NCBI RefSeq assembly: GCF_003579925.1
Contig: NZ_QUAL01000018.1
Coordinates: 1-59,599, forward strand
Direction of reading: 5' to 3'
Origin: Jiangella rhizosphaerae
GTDB taxonomy: Bacteria > Actinomycetota > Actinomycetes > Jiangellales > Jiangellaceae
Length of the DNA: 59,599 bases
The notes beneath the pieces are model-generated. The model worked only from the letters and a program-made list of their open reading frames with translations, was not told where the DNA came from and ran no database searches. This document shows positions 16,755 through 25,429 of the stretch, piece by piece; positions within the stretch are counted from its first letter, which is position 1, and each line of letters begins with the position of its first letter. The position numbers and the translations under genes were made by a program.

Positions 16755-17735
16755 ATGCGATATGGACTCTTGCTGCCCCACTTCGGTGAGCAGGCCGACC
16801 GGGAGAAGCTGCTCAAGGGCTCCCAGCGGGCCGAGGAGCTCGGCTTCGACTCGGTGTGGGTGCGCGACCACCTGGTGTTCGAGCCGCACGGCGAGATGGA
16901 GAAGCCGAACCGGACCTTCTACGACGCGCTCACCACGCTGACCGCGATCGGCGCCGTCACCGAGCGGATCCAGCTGGGCACCGGCTCGCTGATCCCGTTC
17001 CGGCACCCGCTGGTGACCGCGCTGATGGCCGGTACGATGTCGCACCTGCTGGGCGCCGACCGGCTCATCCTGGGCTTCGGCGCCGGAACCTTCGACCACG
17101 AGTTCGAGGCGATCGGCTGGGGCGACCGCGACCGCGTCGAGCTGGTCCGCTCCAACGCCGAGATCCTCAAGCGGGTCTTCACGGAGAACGAGGTCACCTA
17201 CAAGGACGACAACTTCTCCTTCGAGGACGTCAGCATCGAGCCGAAGCCGCTGGGCGGGCGCATCCCGTTCTGGTACTGCGGCGCGACGCCGCGCTCGGCC
17301 CGGCTGGCGGTGGAGTTCTGCGACGGCTGGATGCCCGGCCGCATCGCCATGGCCACCCTGCGCAAGCGCATCGAGACGATCGAGGAGCTGTCCGCGGCGG
17401 CCGGTCGCGAGCGTCCCACCATCGCCGTCATCCCGCCGACCTCGATCGAGCGCACCCGCGAGGAGGCGCTCGAGCACGTCAACATCCCCGGCCTGCTGGC
17501 CTGGGCGAACAAGTCCAAGTGGGCGGTCAAGCCGCCGTCGGGCCGCTTCGAGACGGTCGAGGACCTGGAGGGCCAGCTGATCGCCGGCGACGTCGACGGC
17601 GCCGTCGAGGAATGCCGTAAGTTCGAGGCAGCCGGCGTCGAGCACCTGGTCTTCGACTTCCGCTTCAAGTTCGACAAGTGGTTCGACCAGATCGAGCTGC
17701 TCGGCACCGAGGTCCTGCCCAAGCTCAAGAGCTGA
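16755..17735 (+). CDS. LLM-class flavin-dependent oxidoreductase
   Basis: A 326-aa TIM barrel of the bacterial luciferase-like family. Typical segments are RYGLLLPHFGEQ at the start, LGFDSVWVRDHL, TERIQLGTGSLIPFRHP, LGFGAGTFDHEFEAIG and a glycine-rich FWYCGATPRSARLA. These enzymes use reduced flavin or F420 to oxygenate or dehydrogenate diverse compounds. In Rut-type pyrimidine degradation an LLM enzyme opens a ring amide, which makes this a good candidate for ring attack here. It lies in the middle of the operon, with short gaps on both sides. Confidence 0.88.
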   Translation: MRYGLLLPHFGEQADREKLLKGSQRAEELGFDSVWVRDHLVFEPHGEMEKPNRTFYDALTTLTAIGAVTERIQLGTGSLIPFRHPLVTALMAGTMSHLLGADRLILGFGAGTFDHEFEAIGWGDRDRVELVRSNAEILKRVFTENEVTYKDDNFSFEDVSIEPKPLGGRIPFWYCGATPRSARLAVEFCDGWMPGRIAMATLRKRIETIEELSAAAGRERPTIAVIPPTSIERTREEALEHVNIPGLLAWANKSKWAVKPPSGRFETVEDLEGQLIAGDVDGAVEECRKFEAAGVEHLVFDFRFKFDKWFDQIELLGTEVLPKLKS

Positions 17736-17754
17736 GTACGAGAAAGGGGCCCGC

Positions 17755-18216
17755 ATGCCTCGAAACGAGTTCGGCCGCGAGCTGACGGTGTCCGCGGCGC
17801 CGGCGCAGGCGTGGGCGACGCTGACCGACGTGCCGGTGCTGGTGTCGTGGATCAGCGTGCTCGAGCAGGCCGAGGAACTGGCCCACCTCGAGCGGTACAC
17901 GGCGGTGCTGCTGGACCGGCTCGGCCCGTTCAAGCTGCGCGCCGACCTCGCCATCACGCTGAGCGACGTGCGCACCGAGGAGCACGTGACGGTGCACGCC
18001 GAGGGCGAGGACCGCCAGGTCGGCTCCCGGCTCGTCGTCGACGCCACCCTCGATCTCGAGCCGGCGGCCGGCGGCGGCACGACGGTGCGCGTGGCCGGCG
18101 TGTACGAGGTGAGCGGCAAGGTCGCGGCCATGGGCGGCGGCACCATCACCAAGAAGGCGGAGAAGATCATCAACGAGTTCTTCTCCAACGCCGGGAAGGT
18201 GCTGGGCGCCGCATGA
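17755..18216 (+). CDS. CoxG-like (SRPBCC) protein
   Basis: A 153-aa START/SRPBCC-fold protein matching the carbon-monoxide-dehydrogenase subunit G family (helix-grip fold; AQAWATLTDVPVLVSWI at the N-terminus; final amphipathic helix KKAEKIINEFFSNAG). CoxG proteins accompany molybdenum hydroxylase operons and are linked to membrane recruitment or maturation of the enzyme. It overlaps the FAD-subunit gene by four bases, confirming membership of the Mo-hydroxylase operon. The substrate of the partner enzyme is not CO, since the active-site motif of CoxL is absent in the large subunit. Confidence 0.85.
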   Translation: MPRNEFGRELTVSAAPAQAWATLTDVPVLVSWISVLEQAEELAHLERYTAVLLDRLGPFKLRADLAITLSDVRTEEHVTVHAEGEDRQVGSRLVVDATLDLEPAAGGGTTVRVAGVYEVSGKVAAMGGGTITKKAEKIINEFFSNAGKVLGAA

Positions 18217-19016
18217 CGCTGCCGCCGTTCGCCCTGCTGCGACCCACCACACTGGACGACGCGCTGCGCGAGCTGTCCGAGGACTCGGTGCCGTACTGCG
18301 GCGGCACCGAGCTCCTGCTCGCCATGCGCGCCGGCCTGCACCGGCCCGCGGCACTGGTCGACCTCAAACGGATCCGAGAGCTGTCCGGGGTGCGGGTCGA
18401 GGACGGCGTGCTGGTCATCGGCGCGACCGAGCGGCACGCCGACCTCGCGGCGCACCCCGTTGTCCGGGAACGGCTGCCGGTCTTCGCCCGCATGGAGAAG
18501 CACATCGGCAACGCCCGGGTGCGCACCCAGGGCTCCATCGGCGGCAACCTCTGCTTCGCCGAACCGAAGTCCGACGTCGCGACGGTGCTCATGGCACTGG
18601 AGGCGTCGGTCACGCTGGCCGGACCCGGCGGCCGGCGCACCGTGCCGGTCGAGGAGTTCGTCGCCGGCCCGTACTACGCGGAGAAGGAGCCCGACGAGCT
18701 GCTCGTCGACGTCCGCGTCCCGCTGCGCGACGGGCTGCGCGGCGCGTACGTGAAGTTCCAGACCATGGAGCGTCCGACAGTGGGGGTCGCGGTGCTGGCC
18801 GACGACGCCGCCGGCTGGTACCGGCTGGGCGTCGGCGCGGTCGGCGAGGTGCCGCTGGCGTGGTCGTTCGGGTCGCTCGGCGAGATCGACGCCGACGAGG
18901 TCGCCGGCTGGGTCGACCCGACGCCGGACCTGTCGGGGTCCGAGGAGTACAAGCGGCACGTCACCGCGGTCTACGTGCGGCGTGCCCTGGCGAGACTGGA
19001 GCAGGTGAGCGCATGA
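18213..19016 (+). CDS. Molybdenum hydroxylase FAD-binding (medium) subunit
   Basis: A 267-aa FAD subunit (CoxM/CutM type). The flavin motifs are PYCGGTELLLAMR near residue 30 and QGSIGGNLCFAEPKSD near residue 110. It carries electrons from the molybdenum/iron-sulfur subunits to an acceptor. The C-terminal CO-dehydrogenase-flavoprotein domain is present but short. It overlaps both neighbours by four bases (ATGA), which points to coupled translation of the M, S and L subunits. Confidence 0.94.
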   Translation: MTLPPFALLRPTTLDDALRELSEDSVPYCGGTELLLAMRAGLHRPAALVDLKRIRELSGVRVEDGVLVIGATERHADLAAHPVVRERLPVFARMEKHIGNARVRTQGSIGGNLCFAEPKSDVATVLMALEASVTLAGPGGRRTVPVEEFVAGPYYAEKEPDELLVDVRVPLRDGLRGAYVKFQTMERPTVGVAVLADDAAGWYRLGVGAVGEVPLAWSFGSLGEIDADEVAGWVDPTPDLSGSEEYKRHVTAVYVRRALARLEQVSA

Positions 19017-19531
19017 GCGAGTCCGCGTCCGAGCCGGTGCAAGGTCCTCCGCGCGTCCCTGTGACCGTCGAGGTCAACGGCGTCAGCGTCGACCGGCAGG
19101 TCGAGCCGCGCTCGCTGCTCGCCGACTTCCTGCGCGAGGACCTCGGGCTCACCGGCACCAAGGTGAGCTGCGAACTGCAGGTGTGCGGCGTGTGCACCGT
19201 GCTCGTCGACGGCCGGCCGGTCAGCTCGTGCACGTTCCTCACCGCCGACGCCGACGGCGCCGCCGTCACCACCGTCGAGGGGCTGTCCGACGGCCAGACC
19301 CTGCACCCGCTGCAGGAGTCGTTCGTCGACCACTTCGCGCTGCAGTGCGGGTTCTGCACGCCGGGCTTCCTCATGATGTCGAAGGCGCTGCTCGACGGCG
19401 ACGACGTCCCCGACCGCGCGGCCATCGTCGAGCACCTCGAGGGCAACATCTGCCGGTGCACCGGTTACCAGCCGATCGTCGAGGCGGTCGAGCATGCCGC
19501 CGAGCGGCTGCGAGGAGGCGCGCATGGGTGA
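19013..19531 (+). CDS. Molybdenum hydroxylase 2Fe-2S (small) subunit
   Basis: A 172-aa small subunit with two [2Fe-2S] clusters. The plant-ferredoxin-type cluster uses Cys in VSCELQVCGVCTVL and a fourth Cys in PVSSCTFL; the second uses CGFCTPGF and NICRCTGY. These are the standard CoxS/XdhC motifs. It passes electrons from the Mo-pterin centre to the FAD subunit. It overlaps the large-subunit gene by eight bases. Confidence 0.96.
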   Translation: MSESASEPVQGPPRVPVTVEVNGVSVDRQVEPRSLLADFLREDLGLTGTKVSCELQVCGVCTVLVDGRPVSSCTFLTADADGAAVTTVEGLSDGQTLHPLQESFVDHFALQCGFCTPGFLMMSKALLDGDDVPDRAAIVEHLEGNICRCTGYQPIVEAVEHAAERLRGGAHG

Positions 19532-21800
19532 GAACGTCGTCGGCCGGTCGGTGCGCCGTCCGGACCTCGTCGAGAAGGTCACCGGCGCGGCGCAGTACTG
19601 CGTCGACGTGACGATGCCCGGCATGGCGCACGCGAAGGTCGTGCGGTCCGATCGCGCGCACGCGCGGATCACCGGCATCGACGTCGCCGAGGCGCTGGCC
19701 GGTCCCGGTGTCGTGGCGGTCGTGACGGCCGACGACATCGCGTCGCTGCACGCGCGGTTCGGCCACATCATCGCCGATCATTGGATCCTGGCCACCGGCA
19801 AGGTGCGCTACTACGGCGAGCCGGTCGCCGTCGTCGTCGCCGAGACCGTCGCGGCCGCCGCCGACGCCGTCGAGCTGGTCCGGGTCTCCTACGAGGACCT
19901 GCCGGCGGTCATGGACGTCGACGCCGCGCTGGCCGACGGTGCGCCGCTGGTGCACGAGCAGAGCTACGAGGCCACCGGCGACGAGTCGTTCAAGAACCTG
20001 TCGCACGTCGACGAGGAGACCGCCGAGCCGGCGCTGACGAACCTGGCGCACGAGGTCACCCTCGGCTGGGGCGACGTCGACGCCGCGTTCGCCGAGTCCG
20101 CCGCCGTCGTCGAGAACACCGTCCACTTCCCCATGCTCTACGCGTACGCGATGGAGCCGTACAACGCCGTGGCGTCGTACCACGAGGGAGCGCTGAGCGT
20201 CGTCTCCACGGCGCAGCACCCGTACATGGTCCGCGACGACCTCGCCCGCGTCTTCGGCCTGCCGCTGGCCCGGGTCCGGGTCACGTCGCCGTACCTCGGC
20301 GGCGGCTACGGCTCGAAGTCGTACACCAAGGTCGAGCCGCTGGCGTCGGTGGCGTCCTGGGTCACCGGGCGGCCGGTGAAGCTGACGCTCAGCGTCGAGG
20401 AGGCCATCTACACCACCCGCGTCGACTCCGCGCGGATCCATGTCAAGAGCGGCTTCGCCGCCGACGGCACCATCCTCGCGCGCGACTTCGACATCGTCAT
20501 GGACTCCGGCGCGTACGCCGACAACAGCCCGCTGGTCATGGCCAAGGCGGTGAACCGCTGCTTCGGCCCGTACCGGGTGCCGAACCTGCGCGTCCGCGGC
20601 CGGTCGGTCTACACGAACACCGCACCGGCGTCGTCGTACCGCGGGTTCGGCGCGCCGCAGGGCAACCTGGCCGGCGAGACCAACCTCGACCGGGCCGCCG
20701 AGCGGCTCGGCATCTCCGGTGCGGACATCCGGCGGCGCAACCTGGTGCGCAAGGGCGAGGAGATCCTGCCCGGCAAGCGCGGCATCGACGCCGACATCCC
20801 GGCCGACCTGGAGATGGTCGTCGAGTCGCTGGAGCGCGACCGCAAGGACGTCCCCTACTACGGCATCGGCTTCGGCTGCTCCGCGTCCGACGCCGGCGCG
20901 TACCCGATCTCGACGGCCCAGGTGCGCATCCAGATCGACGGATCGGTGCTGGTGCTCAGCGGGTCGACGGAGATGGGCCAGGGCAGCCGGTCGCTGCTCG
21001 CCCAGGTCGCCGCCGAGGAGCTGGGCGTCGACCTGTCCGTCGTCACGGTGGTCCAGTCCGACACGTCGGTGACGCCGTACGAGCGGACCACCGGCGCCAG
21101 CCGCACGACCACGCTGGTCGGGCTGGCGCTGCAGCGCGCCTGTGCCGACGCCCGCGCCAGGCTGCGCGACATGGCCGCCGAGCTGTTCGAGTGCGCGCCC
21201 GGCGAGGTGCGCGACCTGCCCGGCGCGGTGGCCGGCCCCGACGGGCGCGAGCTGAGCTTCGGCGCCGTCGTGCGGCAGTGGTTCGGCGGCTCGGCCGGCG
21301 AGGTCACCGGCGTCGGGCTGCTGCGCCGCGACGGCGCGACGCAGAAGATGCCGCCGTTCTGGGAGGTCGGCATGGTCGGCGTCGCGGTCGAGATCGACCC
21401 CGAGACCGGCGTCGTCGCCGTCGACCAGCTGGTCACGGTCGCCGACGTCGGCTTCGCCATCAACCCGCGTGCCGTGGAGGGACAGGACCTCGGCGCGGCC
21501 ACGCAGGGCCTCGGCGGCGCGCTGTACGAGGAGCTCGTCTACGACGGCGCGCAGCTGGCCAACGCCAACGTCGTCGACTATCGCGTCCCCCGGATGAAGG
21601 ACCTGCCACGAAAGATCGATCTGATGATTGCCGAGCGCAGGGACGGTGTGGGACCGTATGGCGCCAAAGGCGCGGGGGAGGGCACGCTCAACCCCATCGG
21701 CGGTGCGGTGGCCGCGGCCGTGGCGCGGGCCGTCGGCCGGTGGCCCGACCGTCTTCCACTCACCCCCGAGCGCGTGTGGCGCCTGATGAGCAGCGATTGA
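19524..21800 (+). CDS. Molybdopterin-binding large subunit of a xanthine-dehydrogenase-family hydroxylase
   Basis: A 758-aa catalytic subunit. It begins with RSVRRPDLVEKVTGAAQY, contains cofactor loops GGGYGSKSYTK, SSYRGFGAPQ and STEMGQGSRS, and ends with GPYGAKGAGEGTLNPIG, where the Glu in GAGEG is the catalytic base. These enzymes hydroxylate N-heterocycles or aldehydes using water. The CoxL-specific AYRCSFR motif is absent, so CO oxidation is excluded. Length is normal. GAGGCGCG before ATG 19524 is a weak ribosome site. It is probably the first oxidation step of the island's pathway. Confidence 0.95.
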   Translation: MGENVVGRSVRRPDLVEKVTGAAQYCVDVTMPGMAHAKVVRSDRAHARITGIDVAEALAGPGVVAVVTADDIASLHARFGHIIADHWILATGKVRYYGEPVAVVVAETVAAAADAVELVRVSYEDLPAVMDVDAALADGAPLVHEQSYEATGDESFKNLSHVDEETAEPALTNLAHEVTLGWGDVDAAFAESAAVVENTVHFPMLYAYAMEPYNAVASYHEGALSVVSTAQHPYMVRDDLARVFGLPLARVRVTSPYLGGGYGSKSYTKVEPLASVASWVTGRPVKLTLSVEEAIYTTRVDSARIHVKSGFAADGTILARDFDIVMDSGAYADNSPLVMAKAVNRCFGPYRVPNLRVRGRSVYTNTAPASSYRGFGAPQGNLAGETNLDRAAERLGISGADIRRRNLVRKGEEILPGKRGIDADIPADLEMVVESLERDRKDVPYYGIGFGCSASDAGAYPISTAQVRIQIDGSVLVLSGSTEMGQGSRSLLAQVAAEELGVDLSVVTVVQSDTSVTPYERTTGASRTTTLVGLALQRACADARARLRDMAAELFECAPGEVRDLPGAVAGPDGRELSFGAVVRQWFGGSAGEVTGVGLLRRDGATQKMPPFWEVGMVGVAVEIDPETGVVAVDQLVTVADVGFAINPRAVEGQDLGAATQGLGGALYEELVYDGAQLANANVVDYRVPRMKDLPRKIDLMIAERRDGVGPYGAKGAGEGTLNPIGGAVAAAVARAVGRWPDRLPLTPERVWRLMSSD

Positions 21801-21822
21801 CTAATGTATCTTCGAGAAATAC
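21797..21822 (+). promoter_or_regulatory. Candidate operator 4 upstream of the GntR gene
   Basis: GACTA-ATG-TATCT (21799-21811; reverse AGATA-CAT-TAGTC) is the weakest of the eight sites. It overlaps TTGACT (21797-21802) and a second dyad, GTATC-N7-AATAC (21806-21822). It lies 20-43 bases before the regulator's ATG and suggests autoregulation. Confidence 0.45.
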
Positions 21823-21841
21823 CGGAGGCAGGGGAACAATC

Positions 21842-22567
21842 ATGGCGAAGGCGAAGTCCGCCGCAGCGGACAACGGTCAGTCGGCGGGGCAGGAGGTCCT
21901 CGACCGGCTCGCCCAGTCCGTGCGGGGCACCTTCCAGACCGTCGAGGACATGACGCAGACGTTCATCCGTGAGGCGATCCTGCAGGGCCACTTCCCTCCG
22001 GGGCAGCGGCTGAACCTCGACAACATCGCGGCGACGCTCGGCGTCAGCCGCATGCCGGTCCGGGCCAGCCTGCGCCAGCTCGAGGGCGAGGGCCTGGTCC
22101 GCATCCACGCGCATCGCGGCGTCACCGTCTCCGTCCTGCAGCCCGACGAGATCGCCGAGATCTACGAGCTGCGCATCCTGCTCGAGACGTACCTGCTCGA
22201 ACGGGCGATGCCGCACCTCACCGAGGACATCCTGCGCGACCTTCGCGCGTCGGCCGAGGCCATGGAGGCCGCCGACGACCTCGCCGACGGCCTCGAGATC
22301 CGCAAGGACTTCTACGAGAAGCTCTACGCGCTGGCTGAGCGGCCGCGCGCGCTCGCCGAGGCCAAGCACCTGCGCGGCTCCGTCGGCCGCTACCTCCTGC
22401 TGCTGCGGGTCACCGAGGAGCACGGCGGCCACCCCGGGCTGCTGTCGCACCTGGAGAAGGGCGACCTCGAGGGCGGCAAGAAGTGGCTGCGCGACCACCT
22501 GTCGCACGTGTCCGAGGAGCTGCAGAAGCTGGTCTCCGAGAACGATCCCGCGGCGGCCGGCCGCTGA
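21842..22567 (+). CDS. GntR-family regulator, FCD (FadR/VanR) subgroup
   Basis: A 241-aa repressor/activator. The winged HTH (about residues 35-110) reads FIREAILQGHFPPGQRLN, then IAATLGVSRMPVRASLRQLEGEGLV and HRGVTVSVL. Residues about 115-230 are an all-helical FCD effector domain beginning EIAEIYELRILLE. The first metal-ligand position, normally His in the FH pair, is Tyr (KDFYEKL), so metal binding may differ. It is the only regulator of the 8-31 kb island, hence the best candidate to bind the eight GGATA-type sites. It lies 41 bases after the Mo-hydroxylase operon. Confidence 0.92.
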   Translation: MAKAKSAAADNGQSAGQEVLDRLAQSVRGTFQTVEDMTQTFIREAILQGHFPPGQRLNLDNIAATLGVSRMPVRASLRQLEGEGLVRIHAHRGVTVSVLQPDEIAEIYELRILLETYLLERAMPHLTEDILRDLRASAEAMEAADDLADGLEIRKDFYEKLYALAERPRALAEAKHLRGSVGRYLLLLRVTEEHGGHPGLLSHLEKGDLEGGKKWLRDHLSHVSEELQKLVSENDPAAAGR

Positions 22568-22583
22568 TCGTCGTCGCGGGTGG

Positions 22584-22742
22584 TCAGGACTCGGGCCGGA
22601 CGTAGGCGTCCCAGGCCGTGCCGCACTCCTCGCACTGGTAGAGCACGGCGATGAAGCCGCGCGCGTCGGGCTGGTCCGCGCGGCTCAGCTCCACCTTCTG
22701 CCCCGAGTCGCACTCGGGGCAGTACTCCTCGGTGACGTTCAT
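22584..22742 (-). CDS. Small zinc-ribbon protein
   Basis: A 52-aa protein with two CxxC knuckles: EYCPECDSG near the N-terminus and YQCEECGTAWDAY near the C-terminus, so it should bind one zinc. It overlaps the stop of the upstream 98-aa gene (ATGA). Similar rubredoxin-like ribbons appear as accessory subunits, but no function can be assigned. Composition and third-position GC support coding. Confidence 0.7.
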   Translation of the reverse strand: MNVTEEYCPECDSGQKVELSRADQPDARGFIAVLYQCEECGTAWDAYVRPES

Positions 22743-23035
22743 GCTTCCTCCAGTCGGTAGGCCACGCCGAACACCAGCAACCCGCCCGCCGTCAGCGTCA
22801 GCGGGCCGATCAGCTCGCCGTCGGTGGCGGGGTCGAGGTCGCCGTCCCTGATCGTCAGGACGACGTGCGGCTGGTCGCCGAACTCCGCGCTCATCTTCTG
22901 CTTGGTCAGCTCCACGATGTCACCCTCGGCGTGCTCGAGCACGTGCCGGTGGATCGGGTGGCAGGCGGTGCCCGTCGGCGTCGCGTTCGGCGGGAGCGCG
23001 GCGTAGACCAGCGAGCGCAACCCGGGTCCGGTCAT
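22739..23035 (-). CDS. 98-aa protein of unknown function
   Basis: A 98-aa protein (MTGPGLRSLVYAALPPN start, FGVAYRLEEA end) that I do not recognise. It contains HPIHRHVLEHAEGD, with several His that could bind metal, and a final hydrophobic strand-like segment. GAAGGAG five bases before the ATG supports translation. It forms a two-gene unit with the zinc-ribbon gene and is divergent from the MFS gene at 23101, sharing the near-palindromic operator between them. Confidence 0.72.
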   Translation of the reverse strand: MTGPGLRSLVYAALPPNATPTGTACHPIHRHVLEHAEGDIVELTKQKMSAEFGDQPHVVLTIRDGDLDPATDGELIGPLTLTAGGLLVFGVAYRLEEA

Positions 23036-23056
23036 GGGGGCTCCTTCGACTGTGAG

Positions 23057-23077
23057 TTTTAGATATCGTATCGAAAA
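23057..23077. promoter_or_regulatory. Operator site 5, the most palindromic copy
   Basis: The site is TTTT-N-GATA-N3-TATC-N-AAAA, symmetrical at all positions except one pair. It sits between the divergent zinc-ribbon unit and the MFS gene, so it can control both. It defines the dyad shape of the island's operator. Confidence 0.7.
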
Positions 23078-23100
23078 TCACGGTTGCCGAGGAGGCATGG

Positions 23101-24321
23101 ATGAGCGACGCGCCGGGCGGCGACGGCCGGAGCCCGCTGCGGCGGCGCGACTTCGCGATCTACTGGTGGGCCGGCATCGTGTCCAGTCCCGGCAACTGGG
23201 CCAGCAACGTGTGCGCGTCGGTGCTCATGCTGTCGCTGACCGGGTCGCCGTTCCTGGTGGGCGTCGTCAACTTCGCGATCTTCATCCCGAACCTGCTGTT
23301 CAGCCTGCCCGCCGGTGCGCTCGGCGACCGCGTGGAGCGCCGCCGCATGGTCGTCGTCAGCCAGTCGGCGGCGCTCGTGGTGGCGGCGCTGATGGCCGTG
23401 CTGAGCGGGCTCGGCGCGCTGACGCCGCTGCTGCTGGTGGTGACCTGCTTCCTGCTGGGCACGGCGAACGCGTTCACCAAACCGCCGATTCTCGCGCTGA
23501 TCCCGCTGCTGGTGCCCCGTCCGATGGTCGCCCGGGCGACCGCCCTCAACGTCGTGCAGTTCCAGTTCGGGCAGATCGCCGGGCCCGGCATCGCGTCGGT
23601 GCTGCTGCTCGCCGCCACGCCGACGTGGGCGTTCGCGCTCAACGCGGCCAGCTGCCTCGGCCCGATCGTGGCGATGCTCCTCATCCGCGTCGACGCCGAT
23701 GCCGGACGCGGGGAGGTGGCGGCGCCGCGGCGCTCGTCCGGCGGGGTGGCCGAGGGGCTGCGGTTCGTCGCCCGGACCCCGCTGATGCCGGCCATCCTCG
23801 CCGCCGTCGTCCTCACCAACGCCGCCGTCGAGGCGTTGCGGACCCTGGCGCCGACGCTGTCCTCGGAGCTCGACCTGCCCGACGCCGCCGGCGTCGTCAT
23901 CATGGGCAACAGCGTGGGCGCCATGCTCGGCCTGGCCGGCTTCGGGCTGATCGAGCGGGTGCTGCCGCGGCGCTGGATGCTGACGACGGCGTTCGGGCTG
24001 CAGGCACTGGGCGCCGCAGTGGTGGCGGTGGGCGGGAGCCTGCCGGTGCTGGCCCTCGGGGCGCTGCCGCTCGGGGTCGGCTTCTCGCTGAGCATCCCGC
24101 TGCTGAGCGCGTCACTGCAGATGCTGTCGCCCGATGAGTTCCGCAGCCGGGTCATGGCGGTGTTCTCGATGGCCCACCTGGGGTTGCGGCCGGTGTTCGC
24201 GCTCGTCGCGGGCGCGTTGGCGACCGGGTTCGGCGGTGCGGTCGCCCTCGTGGTCTTCGGGGTGATGGCCGCGGTCGTGGCCCTCGTCGTGCGACGGCTG
24301 CCGCTGGCCGGCCTGCCGTAA
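23101..24321 (+). CDS. MFS transporter
   Basis: A 406-aa carrier of about twelve transmembrane segments with the MFS loop GALGDRVERRRMVV after TM2 and the opening RRRDFAIYWWAGIVSSPGNW. It belongs to the same broad MFS_3 group as the gene at 13124 but is not a close copy. GAGGAGGC precedes the ATG at 23101; an out-of-frame ATG lies four bases upstream. Under the strongest operator of the island, it probably moves the pathway substrate or a product. Confidence 0.86.
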   Translation: MSDAPGGDGRSPLRRRDFAIYWWAGIVSSPGNWASNVCASVLMLSLTGSPFLVGVVNFAIFIPNLLFSLPAGALGDRVERRRMVVVSQSAALVVAALMAVLSGLGALTPLLLVVTCFLLGTANAFTKPPILALIPLLVPRPMVARATALNVVQFQFGQIAGPGIASVLLLAATPTWAFALNAASCLGPIVAMLLIRVDADAGRGEVAAPRRSSGGVAEGLRFVARTPLMPAILAAVVLTNAAVEALRTLAPTLSSELDLPDAAGVVIMGNSVGAMLGLAGFGLIERVLPRRWMLTTAFGLQALGAAVVAVGGSLPVLALGALPLGVGFSLSIPLLSASLQMLSPDEFRSRVMAVFSMAHLGLRPVFALVAGALATGFGGAVALVVFGVMAAVVALVVRRLPLAGLP

Positions 24322-24378
24322 GCCGCCACCCGGCGGCCCGATTCGTCCGTTGACCGCCGCCATCCGTCCCACTAGTTT

Positions 24379-24391
24379 GGATATTTAATCA
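24379..24391 (+). promoter_or_regulatory. Operator site 6
   Basis: GGATA-TTT-AATCA (24379-24391), preceded by GTTT and followed by AATCC, lies 16-28 bases before the ATG of the hydrolase at 24407. It is an AT-rich patch in otherwise GC-rich DNA. Confidence 0.6.
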
Positions 24392-24406
24392 AATCCAGGA
24401 GGCCAG

Positions 24407-25252
24407 ATGAGCAGAGTTCGGGTGGGGGAGCTGGACATCGCCTATCGGGTGACGGGGGCCGGGCCGGCGCTGCTGCTGGTCGCCGGGACCGGGTACAACG
24501 GCGGCACGTGGTGGCCCGGGATGGTCAACGACCTGGCGCGGGAGTACACCGTCATCACCTACGACCACCGCGGCACCGGCCGCACCAGGGGGCCGTCCGG
24601 CCCGTTCTCGACCCGGACGCTGGCCCGCGACGCGCTGGGGCTGCTCGCGGCGTTGGGGGTCTCCGGCGCGCACGTGCTGGGCCACTCGATGGGGGGCCGG
24701 GTCGCGCAGTGGATGGCGCTCGAGGGCGGAGCCAGGGTCGGCGGGCTGGTCCTGGCCGCCAGCGGGCCCGGGCCGCTGCCCGGCCACGAGGACCGGCACA
24801 CCCCGGGCATCCCCGTGGCGACGGCGGCCGGGATGGTCGAGCTGGGATACGACGGCTACGTCCGCAGGCTCCAGCGCGACACCTTCTTCACCGAGTCGTA
24901 TGCGCTGGCCCACCCGGAGCCGGTCGACTGGCTGTTCGACGCGTTCTGGGCGGGCCGGCCGACGGTGACCGACTACTTCCGGCACGTCATGGCGCGGCAG
25001 CAGCACGACACCGTCGAGCTGCTGCGGCTCATCGCCCACCCCACCCTGGTGCTCGTCGGCGACGAGGACGCGCACGCCGGCGGCACCGGCTCACATCTGG
25101 AGCAGTCGCTGTATCTGGCTCGCGCTCTGCCGTCCGCGACGCTGTCCGTGATTCCCGGCGTCAAGCACGGCTATTTCTGGGAGGCGCCGGTGGAATCGGT
25201 CGGCCGGGTCAAGCGCTGGCTGGCCGGAGTTGACACCGTCGTCACGTCATAG
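24407..25252 (+). CDS. Alpha/beta hydrolase
   Basis: A 281-aa hydrolase with a complete triad: nucleophile Ser in GHSMGGRVAQW, Asp in VGDEDAHAGG and His in GVKHGYFWE. The oxyanion loop appears as VAGTGYNGGTWW and strand 4 as YDHRGTGRTRG. It resembles 3-oxoadipate enol-lactonase or N-formylmaleamate-deformylase-like enzymes, which suits a ring-degradation pathway, but many other esters or amides are possible. A GGAGG box precedes the ATG. It is a single-gene unit with its own operator. Confidence 0.85.
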   Translation: MSRVRVGELDIAYRVTGAGPALLLVAGTGYNGGTWWPGMVNDLAREYTVITYDHRGTGRTRGPSGPFSTRTLARDALGLLAALGVSGAHVLGHSMGGRVAQWMALEGGARVGGLVLAASGPGPLPGHEDRHTPGIPVATAAGMVELGYDGYVRRLQRDTFFTESYALAHPEPVDWLFDAFWAGRPTVTDYFRHVMARQQHDTVELLRLIAHPTLVLVGDEDAHAGGTGSHLEQSLYLARALPSATLSVIPGVKHGYFWEAPVESVGRVKRWLAGVDTVVTS

Positions 25253-25303
25253 AAGCAGGTCAGCCATCTAGTGTCGACGGATCGAGCGAGTCACCCGAGA
25301 CCA

Positions 25304-25331
25304 TTGACCCAGCTTCTGTATCATGTATCCT
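25304..25331 (+). promoter_or_regulatory. Promoter and operator site 7 of the cupin-Tct operon
   Basis: TTGACC (25304-25309), a 16-base spacer and TATCCT (25326-25331) form a promoter. The operator-like GTATC-ATG-TATCC (25318-25330; reverse GGATA-CAT-GATAC) overlaps the -10, the position expected for a repressor. About 100 bases of leader follow before ATG 25430. Confidence 0.62.
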
Positions 25332-25429
25332 CTCCTCAGAGCTCCCGGAAAAGTGACGCCCGTCATGGTGGAGCGTCGCGGAGGCTCCCATCCCGATCCA
25401 GGTCGGACGCACAGGAAGAAGGCCATCGC

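Noticed and set aside
18213-21800. Aerobic CO dehydrogenase operon
   Set aside because: CoxG and the CoxMSL order are present, but the large subunit lacks the AYRCSFR loop and carries SSYRGFGAPQ, so it is a general xanthine-dehydrogenase-type hydroxylase.
8215-21800. Nicotinate (nic) or uracil (rut) degradation cluster
   Set aside because: Single families match (isochorismatase, LLM, alpha/beta hydrolase) but the defining partners (NicX/NicC, RutC/RutE/RutF) are missing.
25370-25400. A third copy of the structured RNA suggested by GGAGGCTCCC
   Set aside because: Only the ten-base core matches; the P1 and P2 strands are absent.
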